Below the pieces are notes generated by a model, which worked only from the letters and a program-made list of their open reading frames with translations, was not told where the DNA came from and did no database searches. A stretch of 40,667 nt of DNA from Nitrospira sp. (lineage in GTDB: Bacteria > Nitrospirota > Nitrospiria > Nitrospirales > UBA8639), in contig JAGQKG010000005.1 in NCBI GenBank assembly GCA_020430245.1, forward strand, positions 1-40,667, read 5' to 3'. Positions 27,030 to 34,948 of the stretch are shown one piece after another. The number at the start of each line of letters is the position of its first letter. Position 1 is the first letter of the stretch. A program made the translations under genes and the position numbers.

Positions 27030-28127
27030 ATGGCGAATCATTCAACTCCCACACAAAATGAGGACTTCACGAAAAACGCGGTGGAAGCGGCTATCCGGAT
27101 TGGCCTGGTCGTCCTGTGGGTCGGATGGTGTTTTCTCATTCTGCGCCCCTTCGTCATCCCCATTATCTGGGGATTAATCATCGCCGTGGCCATCTATCCC
27201 GTCTATGGGTCTCTCCGGACTCTGTTAAAAAATTCTCCCCGTGTCTCGGCAATATTGGTGACTGTCGGACTGCTGGTAATCCTGGTTTGGCCTGCAGTCC
27301 TCCTCGGAGGAATTCTTGTTGAAAATGCGCAAATGGTTGTCAATCATTTGCGGAATGAAACGTTCAAAGTTCCACCACCACCGCACGACCTTGAGACGTG
27401 GCCCTTGATTGGGGAACCATTAGCCAATATCTGGAACCTCGCTTCCGTGAATATTCAAGCCGCTCTAGCCCAACTCGAACCCCAGATCAGGATGTTGGCA
27501 AGCTGGCTCCTGTCTATGCTCACAGGGACAGGTCTGGCAATCTTGCAATTTTTTGTAGCAGTTGTGATAGCCGGAGTGCTTCTGGCGAACTCGACACCAG
27601 GCTATCAGCTCGCTCACAGCATCGGCAGGCGCATCGCTGGAGAACGGGGAGAGGAGCTTGCGACTCTTGCAGAAGCGACAGTGCGCAGTGTGGCACGGGG
27701 CGTGTTGGGTGTGGCCCTGATCCAGTCGTTATTTGCAGGGTTGGGATTCTTCATCGCGGGCATCCCTGCAGCAGGCTTCTGGGCATTTTTGTGTCTCATT
27801 CTAGGCATCGTGCAAATCGGTGTCGGGCCCATCATGCTACCGATGGTCATCTACGTTTTTTCAACCCATGATACCCTCACATCAGCCCTGTTTCTCATAT
27901 GGTCAATTTTCGTCAGTCTGATCGATAATATACTCAAACCGATCTTTTTAGGGCGCGGCCTGGATGTCCCAATGGTCGTGATTTTCATGGGTGCTATCGG
28001 AGGAATGCTCCTGTCGGGCATCATTGGCTTATTTATCGGGGCCGTGGTGTTGACATTGGGGTATAAATTGTTCCTGGCATGGCTGGATGTAGACCAGTCA
28101 ACAGACAAGGACAAAACGAACACATGA
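27030..28127 (+). CDS. AI-2E family transporter (PerM-like permease)
   Basis: A 365-residue inner-membrane protein of the AI-2 exporter/PerM superfamily. Two N-terminal helix pairs (about 22-60, 72-95) precede a loop and amphipathic region, then five or so C-terminal helices with family patterns: GVALIQSLFAGLGFFIAGIP near residue 232, the GPIMLPMVIYVF segment, and DNILKPIFLGRGLDVPMVVI near 300, the hallmark of the family. Substrate is unknown; members have been linked to autoinducer-2 export or Na+/H+ exchange, so no symbol is given. GGAGAAGG lies upstream of the ATG. Confidence 0.9.
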   Translation: MANHSTPTQNEDFTKNAVEAAIRIGLVVLWVGWCFLILRPFVIPIIWGLIIAVAIYPVYGSLRTLLKNSPRVSAILVTVGLLVILVWPAVLLGGILVENAQMVVNHLRNETFKVPPPPHDLETWPLIGEPLANIWNLASVNIQAALAQLEPQIRMLASWLLSMLTGTGLAILQFFVAVVIAGVLLANSTPGYQLAHSIGRRIAGERGEELATLAEATVRSVARGVLGVALIQSLFAGLGFFIAGIPAAGFWAFLCLILGIVQIGVGPIMLPMVIYVFSTHDTLTSALFLIWSIFVSLIDNILKPIFLGRGLDVPMVVIFMGAIGGMLLSGIIGLFIGAVVLTLGYKLFLAWLDVDQSTDKDKTNT

Positions 28128-28160
28128 GAGAACTGTGAGGTTCCACACCGATATCAGGGC

Positions 28161-28322
28161 ATGATCAACTGGGCGAGAAAGCGATACATGGGTACGGAAT
28201 GTCTTCTATGTATGGAGATCCGGCGAGTCGTCAAACAGGCTGAGAAGGGAATCAAAACCATTTGTTCTCTGTGCGCTGTATGGCTTTTTCGAAGGAACGG
28301 GAGCGGGAAAACCGTAACCTGA
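28161..28322 (+). CDS. Small protein with two CxxC motifs (zinc-ribbon-like)
   Basis: A 53-codon frame with CLLC at residues 14-17 and CSLC at 35-38, separated by a basic helix-like stretch (RRVVKQAEKGIKT). This spacing can bind a metal ion in a zinc ribbon. A second ATG at 28188 would remove nine residues and keep all cysteines. The ribosome site is weak (CAGGG). It lies 33 bases after the permease stop on the same strand, so co-transcription is possible. The motif spacing is the main support; the longer antisense frame at 28154-28441 has no signature. Confidence 0.4.
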   Translation: MINWARKRYMGTECLLCMEIRRVVKQAEKGIKTICSLCAVWLFRRNGSGKTVT

Positions 28323-28574
28323 TAATTCATGGATCTGGAATTATCCCACGATCCACCGTCCCATGGTTTTAGAATCACAGGGAGAAACCCTGGCCACCGA
28401 CATGTGATGGAATGTGTCTGCTTGCACACAGGGTGAGACAATCCTGGAACCCAAGTCCGGGGATGGTTTAGTTTTTTATTCTAGATGACCCTGTCACGCA
28501 TCCTCCCATGCAGATCGGGATACTTGGAGAATAAAACCGAGTAACCATTGACCAGGCACGAGGAAGCATTCACG

Positions 28575-29204
28575 ATGAAGGAATTAAGAAAAACTCATTG
28601 GGAGGCCGTGTACCGGAACACGGCTGCCGAGGAGTTGGGCTGGTATCAGGCCCATCCCACTATGTCGTTGCACCTGATCGAGTCAACAGGCGTTCAAAAG
28701 ACCGCAAGCGTTATCGATGTGGGAGGGGGCGATTCGACACTGGTTGACCATCTCCTCGATCAAGGCTTCATGCACGTCACGGTACTCGATATTTCTGCCT
28801 CCGCGTTGGAACGGGCCAAGGCCAGGTTAGGCGATCGCGCAGATCTCGTGACTTGGATCGAAGCGGATATCACCGACTTTCGTTCATGCAAGACCTATGA
28901 TGTATGGCATGACCGGGCGACCTTTCATTTTCTGACGGAGGCGGAGGATCGAGAAAAATACTGCGAGACCATGAACAGGGCTGTGAGTGCGCAAGGCCAC
29001 GTGATCATTGCGACCTTTGCCTATGAGGCTCCACCAACCTGCAGCGGGTTACCTGTCGTTCGCTATTCCCCTGAATTTTTGACCTTAGCCATGGGAAATA
29101 ACGTTGTCTTTATCGAGTCGTTGGAAGAGATTCACGTTACGCCAGAGGGCACCAAGCAACCGTTTATCTATTGCCGCTTTACCAAAGGTAAGACACTCCG
29201 GTGA
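28575..29204 (+). CDS. Class I SAM-dependent methyltransferase
   Basis: A 209-residue cytoplasmic methyltransferase with a Rossmann-like fold. Motif I is VIDVGGGDSTLVDHLL (about residues 40-55), followed by the acidic strand end VTVLDISASALERAKARL that binds the SAM ribose, and YDVWHDRATFHFL, resembling the TPMT/tellurite-resistance-like small methyltransferases (which carry a DRAxFHFL pattern). The substrate is not predictable. I chose the ATG at 28575, eight bases after GAGGAAG; an upstream TTG at 28548 lacks support. It converges with zwf. Confidence 0.88.
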   Translation: MKELRKTHWEAVYRNTAAEELGWYQAHPTMSLHLIESTGVQKTASVIDVGGGDSTLVDHLLDQGFMHVTVLDISASALERAKARLGDRADLVTWIEADITDFRSCKTYDVWHDRATFHFLTEAEDREKYCETMNRAVSAQGHVIIATFAYEAPPTCSGLPVVRYSPEFLTLAMGNNVVFIESLEEIHVTPEGTKQPFIYCRFTKGKTLR

Positions 29205-29258
29205 GGAAGACCCATTGGAATTGTTAGGAAGGCCGTGTGTGAATGGAAGAATATCGAT

Positions 29259-30644
29259 TCATTCATTCTCGGTCGGATTATGCCAACCACCAACCTCCGC
29301 CACGACGGCCTGAGCCTCATTAGGGCCCCACGTCCCTGCCGCATATTCAAAAACAGGAGTGGGCATATTCAAAATAGGGTCCACGATGCGCCAGGCCTCT
29401 TCGACTCCGTCCTGTCTGGCAAACAAAGAGGCGTCTCCTTCCATCGCATCACCGATGAGACGCTCATAGGCTCCCTGTTCGTCGCCTTGTTGGCGACAGA
29501 CATAGAGTTCGATGTCTTCGCCGGTCATCCGTTCACCCGGCCTCTTCGCCCGGGCGCCCATCGCAATTGCGACCCGGTCCGGACCCAACCGGAAACGGAT
29601 ATGGTTCGATGCATCTGATCGAGTATCGTCAAAGAGCTGATGAGGCGGATGTTTCAGTCTGACCAACACTTCCGTGGCCGTTATCGGGAGACATTTCCCT
29701 GTTCGAATAAAAAAGGGCACTCCCTCCCACCGCCACGAATCAATGTGAAGCTGCATCGAGGCAAATGTTTCTACCTGGGAATCCGACCTCACTCCGGCCT
29801 CATCACGATAGCCACGGAACTGTCCGCGCACCAAAGATTTCCCGGTGAGTGGCCGAATGCCCTTGAACGTTTTGACCCGTTCATCACGCAGAGCTTCCCC
29901 ACCGGAGCTGACAGGTGGCTCCATAGCCAGGTTGGCAACCACTTGCAACAAGTGATTCTGCACGACGTCTCGGATTGCACCGGTTTCCTCATAAAACTTA
30001 CCCCGCCCGTCTACCCCGAACTGCTCCGCCATCGTGATCTGTACACTTTCCACGTAATTTCGGTTCCAGATGGGCTCAAGAAACGAATTGGCAAAACGAA
30101 AAAACAGCAGGTTCTGAATGGACTCCTTTCCCAGGTAATGATCGATACGGAAAATTGCCGATTCATCAAAGACGCTCCGCAGGGTACCATTCAGAGCGCG
30201 GGCGGAAGTCAGATCGTGCCCGAAGGGTTTTTCCACGACGACTCGTGCGCCGGAGGCACAGCCTGACTTTCCTAAGCTTTCCACCACGGCTGGAAACAGA
30301 TTCGGAGGGATGGCCAAATAGAAGAGAGGGCGTTGCGCAGTGCCTAGAGCCTGACGTAAACGGGCAAAGGTGTCTTCCTCCTGATATTCCCCATCAACAT
30401 ATCTGAGCAAATCTGAAAGCTGTGCAAAGGCCGTCTCATCGACCCCACCGCCGAATTTCTCCAGACTGTCCCGCGCTCGCTGTCGGAGGTGCTCCACGTC
30501 CTTGCCGCCTCTGGCGACACCCACCATCGGAACGTCGACCTTCCCCTGCTGAATCATGGCCTGAAGCGCCGGAAAAATTTTCTTCTGTGCGAGATCCCCT
30601 GTGGCCCCGAAAAGCACAAGCGCATCTGAACGAGCATCCCCCAT
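29259..30644 (-). CDS. zwf: Glucose-6-phosphate 1-dehydrogenase
   Basis: Oxidises glucose 6-phosphate to 6-phosphogluconolactone, first step of the oxidative pentose phosphate route, giving NADPH. About 461 residues, normal for bacteria. The dinucleotide site is [17 protein letters not shown] near the N-terminus; [11 protein letters not shown] and the active-site [10 protein letters not shown] follow; the C-terminal half carries the beta-sheet domain ([35 protein letters not shown]). Two adjacent ATGs (30647 and 30644) follow GAGGAGG; the second has better spacing. An upstream TTG at 30662 is rejected. No gnd or pgl neighbour is present. Confidence 0.95.
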   Translation of the reverse strand: MGDARSDALVLFGATGDLAQKKIFPALQAMIQQGKVDVPMVGVARGGKDVEHLRQRARDSLEKFGGGVDETAFAQLSDLLRYVDGEYQEEDTFARLRQALGTAQRPLFYLAIPPNLFPAVVESLGKSGCASGARVVVEKPFGHDLTSARALNGTLRSVFDESAIFRIDHYLGKESIQNLLFFRFANSFLEPIWNRNYVESVQITMAEQFGVDGRGKFYEETGAIRDVVQNHLLQVVANLAMEPPVSSGGEALRDERVKTFKGIRPLTGKSLVRGQFRGYRDEAGVRSDSQVETFASMQLHIDSWRWEGVPFFIRTGKCLPITATEVLVRLKHPPHQLFDDTRSDASNHIRFRLGPDRVAIAMGARAKRPGERMTGEDIELYVCRQQGDEQGAYERLIGDAMEGDASLFARQDGVEEAWRIVDPILNMPTPVFEYAAGTWGPNEAQAVVAEVGGWHNPTENE

Positions 30645-31073
30645 CATTCCCTCCTCGACCAATCTACAAAGTAATTCAGCGCATCCCGGTTTTCCATGGA
30701 TAACCCGCCAGTCTCCTGATCCTTTTTGGAATCCAATCTGCTTTCAATTCCTCTTCTTTGTAAGGAGAGGCAAGGTGAGGTAGAGTCCTGGTACCCTCGG
30801 GAAGCCACGATCGGATCAGCAATTCAGTGCTGTGAAGAGCTACCTCCCCTCCGTCTTTGTTCCTCTTCGGAACAAAGCATTACAAAGGAGGGGGACTCAA
30901 GGACGATAAACGTTACAATGTACTCATACGAATATCTGAAGGACCAGTGCATCCAATGGGCATGAACCAAAGAAGACAAGTTATGTAAAACGACCGTTCT
31001 CACTCATCCGGCCAAATAATTTTAATGGGGCAGAATACATCTTGGTGTTTAACATATAACCCTTTCGAGTGCT
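30645..31073. other. Intergenic stretch upstream of zwf
   Basis: Contains the inverted-repeat element at about 30747-30894 and otherwise no supported gene. It should carry the zwf promoter on the minus strand. Confidence 0.4.
30747..30894. repeat. MITE-like imperfect inverted-repeat element
   Basis: The left end (TCCTCTTCTTTGTAAGG...AAGGTGAGGT, about 30748-30781) is matched imperfectly, in inverted orientation, by the right end (ACCTCCCCTCCGTC...TTACAAAGGAGGGGGA, about 30842-30894). Nested inside the right end is a perfect 9-bp hairpin: CTTTGTTCC 30855-30863, loop TCTTC, GGAACAAAG 30869-30877, flanked by CCCCTCC/GGAGGGG. No ORF lies within, as expected for a miniature non-autonomous element. 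Confidence 0.45.
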
Positions 31074-31448
31074 CTACCCTACCGTAAGGAGTTCAAGGAT
31101 GTGTCCATTCTGATCGCAAAAGTACACCCCGCGTCCGCCACCCCGGTGGTTGATGGTCATATTCTCCCGCGCAGTCGGTTCACTTCCATACGGAATGCCT
31201 TCGGCCTGAATACGCCCAAAAATTCGGTCGAAATCCTCTTCACCAACTTTGAATGCATAGTGATGGATGTCGAAGGTGTCGACTTCATCATCATCGAAAT
31301 CAAACGTGAGCGTCTCATTGATCCGCAGCGGCGCGAAATACCCGACCTTTCCTTCATCGAACATGAGTCCAAAAATTTTCGCATAAAATTTTGCCGAGGC
31401 CACTTTGTCGTGAGCCGGGACAATGGTGTGGTTGAGTTCAATCGACAT
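31074..31448 (-). CDS. VOC (glyoxalase/bleomycin-resistance) family protein
   Basis: A 124-residue single-module protein of the vicinal oxygen chelate superfamily. It opens with IELNHTIVPAHDKVASAKFY, has the central DTFDIHHYAFKV strand and ends in RGVYFCDQNGHILELLT, the usual last strand with the metal-ligand Glu (ILELLT). Candidate ligands are His near residue 5 and Glu near the end. Substrate unknown. The ATG at 31448 is preceded by AGGAGGAG, so the ten-residue upstream extension is not used. Confidence 0.88.
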   Translation of the reverse strand: MSIELNHTIVPAHDKVASAKFYAKIFGLMFDEGKVGYFAPLRINETLTFDFDDDEVDTFDIHHYAFKVGEEDFDRIFGRIQAEGIPYGSEPTARENMTINHRGGGRGVYFCDQNGHILELLTVG

Positions 31449-31871
31449 AGCACTCCTCCTGAACGTCGCGAGGGTCATGAATCGCCTGCCCTGGCGGCAG
31501 CAGGACGGGCAGGCGAGAAGCCATACTGAAGGTTTTGTCTGTCCCCTCAGACGTTGACGCAGCCTTCATTTGGCCATGTTTCATGGCCACGGTCACTAAT
31601 GAGAGAATCTAGCTCTTTCGGCGAAGACCAGGCAACCGAAGGTTTAATCCCTTTCGCAAATGGTCTCTACGGACTTGTGATGGTGAGCACAGGGTCCTAC
31701 GCCCGCAAAACCAGGGAATTTCCTAGTTCCCTTAAAAGAGAATTGGATGTAAAAGCATGATCAACTCGGGAGAATTTCGGTCGAAATAAAGGAATCAATG
31801 ATGAGGATGCGTGATGCTCAAGCATACACGGTAATTGCATCTGATCGCAGGGGGAAACAACCATAATCGGT
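31449..31871. other. Divergent intergenic region
   Basis: Lies between the VOC gene (minus) and the oxidoreductase gene (plus). It holds the hairpin at 31483-31515. The open frame at 31554-31760 has no ribosome site. Nothing else is recognised. Confidence 0.35.
31483..31515. repeat. GC-rich interspersed palindrome
   Basis: CGCCTGCCC at 31483-31491 pairs with GGGCAGGCG at 31507-31515 around TGGCGGCAGCAGGAC. The GCCTGCCC...GGCGGCAG...GGGCAGGC pattern is a common interspersed repeat in environmental genomes. It overlaps the 5' side of the VOC gene's leader. Confidence 0.45.
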
Positions 31872-33932
31872 ATGCACAAGAAATGGGAAGTCGTCATTCT
31901 TGGTGGAGGATTTGCCGGTCTGGCCTGCGCCCGTCGACTCGAAAAACTTTGGGGGAAGGACACGGCCAAACGCGTGCTGCTGGTCAGCGCTGAAAACTAT
32001 TTCGTCTACCAACCCTTTCTTTCGGAAGTGATTGGGGCAGGTATCGAGCCGCGCCATGTCATGAACCCCATTCGACTGGCGCTGCGCCGCTGCATGGTGC
32101 AACGTGCCGAAGTCACGACAATCGATCTGCAGCAACGACGAATCGAATTCAGCGCCGAGGAGGGGATAAGGCTGAAACCCGTCGAAGCGGAAGACCTGGT
32201 CATCGCGTTGGGAAGCAGCACCAATCTCCGTGCGATACCGGGCATGATGGAGCACGGGTTATTTTTGAAGACGCTGGCTGATGCACTGGGAATCCGGGAA
32301 CATATCATTAAATGTCTTGAAGAGGCGGACCTTGAGCCGAACCCGGATATCCGGCGGTCACTCCTCCATTTCGTGGTCGTCGGTGGTGGATACAGCGGTG
32401 TCGAAACGGCCGGTGAAATTCTCGATTTGTTACAAGATGCCAGACGGTTTTATCCCGCGTTTGACCCGTCGGAATTGCAAGTTACTCTGGTGCATTCGGG
32501 CGCACATCTCCTCCCTGAACTGGGCAAAGACCTGGGGCGTTTTGCTCAACGGTTTCTTGAATCCCGGGGAATGACAGTCTTGCTGAACCGACGGGCATCC
32601 TCTGTTAGCGGGGGATATATCCGGCTACATGATGGCACGCGCCTTGAGTCGCAGAATCCAATTTGTACCATTGGGAATGCGCCCAATCCGGTACTCACAG
32701 AATTGGCAGCGGAGTATGCCAATGGATGGCTGATGACCGACAAGTTTCTACGCCTCAAGGGATTTACCCATGTCTGGGGCATTGGAGATGGAGCGGCCAA
32801 TCCGGATGGCTATGGGAATCAAGCACCGCCGACGGCCCAATTCGCGATCAAACTCGGCCGGCATGCTGCAGACAATATCACCTTATCGTCCTCCGGCAAA
32901 CCCCTTCGTGCCTTCCGGTACAAAGCGCTGGGCCAAATGGCAACAATCGGACATCATAAAGGCGTCTGCTCCATTTTTGGGTTTCGGTTTAGCGGTTTTA
33001 TGGCCTGGTGGTTAACACGCACGGTTCATTTGATGAAATTACCCGGACTCGACCGCAAGTTACGGGTCATGGTCGATTGGACCTTTGAACTCTTTTTCCC
33101 GCCGGATCTGAATTACCTGGACCTGAAAAAAACACAAAAGATTGCGCGCATGCACGTGGAGCCGGGCGATGTGATTTTCCGACAGGGAGAAGAAGGTTCC
33201 GCCTTCTATGTGGTTGAAGAAGGGTCACTAGAAGCCGTCCGATACCATGAAAATGGCGAAGTGCTATGGCGTGACGAACTGATTCCGGGAGATCATTTTG
33301 GAGAAGGATCTTTTTTATATGGTGTGGTGCGGCGCGTCACGGTGACGGCCAAAACGGCGGCTACGATCATGGTGTTTAATTCTAAGGAATTCAAAGCATT
33401 CGTCGGGAGCTTCCAAAGTCTGAGCGGGATTCTCCGCTATACGGCGCAACGAGGACCTCAAGAAGACGTATTGGGCGAAACACGGTGGATGACGGAACTG
33501 CTCTCCTCTCCCGTCGAAGCCGTGATGAAACAATCCGCACCGTGTCTTCCGGAAGCCGCCACGATCAATGAGGCGATCCTGGCCTTTGGAAATAGTTCAC
33601 AGACCTTGTTGCCCATCGTGGATGCGGAACGAAAAATGACCGGCATTCTGACAAAAACGGATGTCTATCGGGCCATGACCCATGGCCAGGATTTTGGTGA
33701 GTCCGTCGGCACGATCGCCAAACATGAGGTCGCCGCCCTTCATGAGGGGCAAACTGTACGGGAAGCCTTACGGGTGTTGTACATGAAAGATGTAAAACAG
33801 GCCCCGGCGTTGGATCATCAATCCCGACCGGTAGGCATTTTGAGTTACATGAATGTTGCTGAGGCGAGAATTCGCCTCGAACACCGGGCAGCAGATAGCC
33901 GGCATGCTTCCTCTGTTGACACACCTGAATAG
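31872..33932 (+). CDS. NDH-2-like FAD oxidoreductase fused to cyclic-nucleotide-binding and CBS domains
   Basis: A 686-residue, three-part protein. Residues 1-400 are a two-dinucleotide-fold FAD/NAD(P)H oxidoreductase like type II NADH:quinone oxidoreductase: VILGGGFAGL (G11-G12-G13-x-x-G16) for FAD, FVVVGGGYSGVETAGE (G171-G176) for NADH, and VWGIGDGA near 300 for the flavin. About 420-520 is a cNMP-binding (CAP/PKA-type) domain with PGDVIFRQGEEGSAFYVVEEG and a phosphate-binding-cassette-like FGEGSFLYGVVRR (F476 on; Arg487/488). About 546-670 is a CBS pair (ILTKTDVYRAM, GILSYMNVAEARI), usually an adenine-nucleotide sensor. Fusing two nucleotide-sensing modules to NDH-2 suggests allosteric control of NADH oxidation; that is inference. 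Confidence 0.9.
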   Translation: MHKKWEVVILGGGFAGLACARRLEKLWGKDTAKRVLLVSAENYFVYQPFLSEVIGAGIEPRHVMNPIRLALRRCMVQRAEVTTIDLQQRRIEFSAEEGIRLKPVEAEDLVIALGSSTNLRAIPGMMEHGLFLKTLADALGIREHIIKCLEEADLEPNPDIRRSLLHFVVVGGGYSGVETAGEILDLLQDARRFYPAFDPSELQVTLVHSGAHLLPELGKDLGRFAQRFLESRGMTVLLNRRASSVSGGYIRLHDGTRLESQNPICTIGNAPNPVLTELAAEYANGWLMTDKFLRLKGFTHVWGIGDGAANPDGYGNQAPPTAQFAIKLGRHAADNITLSSSGKPLRAFRYKALGQMATIGHHKGVCSIFGFRFSGFMAWWLTRTVHLMKLPGLDRKLRVMVDWTFELFFPPDLNYLDLKKTQKIARMHVEPGDVIFRQGEEGSAFYVVEEGSLEAVRYHENGEVLWRDELIPGDHFGEGSFLYGVVRRVTVTAKTAATIMVFNSKEFKAFVGSFQSLSGILRYTAQRGPQEDVLGETRWMTELLSSPVEAVMKQSAPCLPEAATINEAILAFGNSSQTLLPIVDAERKMTGILTKTDVYRAMTHGQDFGESVGTIAKHEVAALHEGQTVREALRVLYMKDVKQAPALDHQSRPVGILSYMNVAEARIRLEHRAADSRHASSVDTPE

Positions 33933-33941
33933 TGAGGATTC

Positions 33942-33958
33942 GTCAATTAACAATTGAC
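33942..33958. promoter_or_regulatory. AT-rich palindrome upstream of hicBA
   Basis: GTCAATT AAC AATTGAC is a perfect 7-bp palindrome, 90 bases before hicB. HicB antitoxins often bind inverted repeats near their promoter, so this is a candidate operator; distance from the promoter makes it uncertain. Confidence 0.25.
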
Positions 33959-33978
33959 AAAATAAAGCCGATTCCTCT

Positions 33979-34007
33979 TTGATAGACATAGAATTCAGCT
34001 TACAAAT
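33979..34007 (+). promoter_or_regulatory. Candidate promoter of hicBA
   Basis: TTGATA at 33979-33984, a 17-base spacer, then ACAAAT at 34002-34007. The first hexamer is good, the second is weak. Confidence 0.25.
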
Positions 34008-34047
34008 TCATTGCGACGTTTTTCCCATTAAGAAAAGGAGACGAATC

Positions 34048-34260
34048 ATGAATCAAGCATATACGGCTGTGATTAAAAAAGACGCAGGATGGTGGATCGG
34101 GTGGATCGAAGAAATTCCTGGCGTCAACTGCCAAGAGAGCACCCGTGAGGAATTACTTGCAACCCTCAAGATCACTCTAAAGGAAGCGCTAGAGATTAAT
34201 CGACAAGAAGCCCTGGGAGCGGCTGGATCCAATTTCGAAGAAGAGCCTATCGGAGTATGA
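34048..34260 (+). CDS. hicB: HicB-type antitoxin
   Basis: A 70-residue antitoxin of the HicB family with the partial RNase-H-like fold: AYTAVIKKDAGWWIGWIEEI, then PGVNCQESTREELLATLKIT, the typical PG...G/C..T..E hinge, and an EALEINRQEAL helix. It should bind and neutralise HicA and may repress the operon. The ATG at 34048 follows AAAAGGAG by seven bases. No separate DNA-binding domain is visible at the C-terminus, so repression would need the fold itself. It overlaps hicA by ATGA. Antitoxin-first order occurs in a subset of hic loci. Confidence 0.88.
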   Translation: MNQAYTAVIKKDAGWWIGWIEEIPGVNCQESTREELLATLKITLKEALEINRQEALGAAGSNFEEEPIGV

Positions 34261-34445
34261 AACAGGAGGAACTGGTTCGCCACCTTCGAGCACACACATG
34301 TAAGCTGTTGAGGGAAGGTGGTCGGCATTCCTGGTGGCATAATCCTCAACTCAATAAACGGTCGGCTGTCCCAAGACATAAAGAAATAAGTGACCAACTC
34401 GCAAAGAAAATCTGCAAAGATCTTGGAGTGTCTTTCATAAAATAA
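34257..34445 (+). CDS. hicA: HicA-type mRNA interferase toxin
   Basis: A 62-residue toxin with a double-stranded-RNA-binding-like fold that cuts mRNA independently of the ribosome when released from HicB. It shows the family pattern: LVRHLRAHTCKLLREGGRHS with the expected catalytic His24, WWHNP, AVPRHKEI, and a final ICKDLGVSF. The length is normal, so it looks functional. Start overlaps the antitoxin stop by ATGA, implying coupled translation. Confidence 0.9.
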   Translation: MKQEELVRHLRAHTCKLLREGGRHSWWHNPQLNKRSAVPRHKEISDQLAKKICKDLGVSFIK

Positions 34446-34750
34446 CCCCTTTCAACCCTACTCCAGGTTCCCATCGCCCGGCTAAGGTCCTTCATTCCGT
34501 GCCAAAACAAACCAGCAACGGACTGCAGGCATGACCGCTACCCTGCCTACCAATTAAATTGGTGCCTTAGGTCATCCATACCAGCTTCCCATTCGGGCAA
34601 AGTCGTTTTAACCCGTTTTTGGAATTCTGGCTGGACTCTTTTCTTCTTTTATCCTACTGTAACCGAATACGATATTCTGCTGTATAGCGTGAGTAAAGAC
34701 GGCATTGGGGATTGTCCAACTATTTTGGGGAAGTCCAGTGATTCATTTAG
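34446..34750. other. Stretch between hicA and the defence-like gene, with a minus-strand coding remnant
   Basis: A minus-strand frame at about 34551-34650 ends in VQPEFQKRVKTTLPEWEAG then MDDLRHQFNW and a stop, and looks like the C-terminus of a small protein; an in-frame TAA just upstream and no start codon suggest a remnant. The opposite strand is also open for about 60 codons, but less protein-like. No promoter motif is obvious for the large downstream gene. Confidence 0.3.
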
Positions 34751-34948
34751 TTGGCCGTCATCGTAGAGCTTTCAGTTAACCTCCCGCTTACGACTCGAAG
34801 GAGCCCTTACAAGAAGGCGTTGGAAAAGCCTTGTATCCGAATGCTGATTGCGGCTCCAGAAATTGCGCCATCTGACATAATCAGAGATGCACACGTTCTA
34901 TATCAGGCGTTTAAAATGAAAATGCTCGAGCAGGGGAATAATAAATGA
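34751..34948 (+). CDS. Small ORF translationally coupled to the STAND NTPase gene
   Basis: A frame of 65 codons that begins right after a stop with TTG (the first ATG is at 34841, giving 35 residues) and ends with a TGA overlapping the ATG of the large NTPase gene as ATGA. The C-terminal part, PSDIIRDAHVLYQAFKMKMLE, looks like a real amphipathic helix. No ribosome site is evident. It may be a small partner protein, the end of a truncated partner gene, or chance; the exact overlap is the main argument for it. Confidence 0.4.
   Translation: MAVIVELSVNLPLTTRRSPYKKALEKPCIRMLIAAPEIAPSDIIRDAHVLYQAFKMKMLEQGNNK

Noticed and set aside
28154..28441. Minus-strand ORF of 95 codons
   Set aside because: No ribosome site or domain; the opposite strand carries a frame with two CxxC motifs instead.
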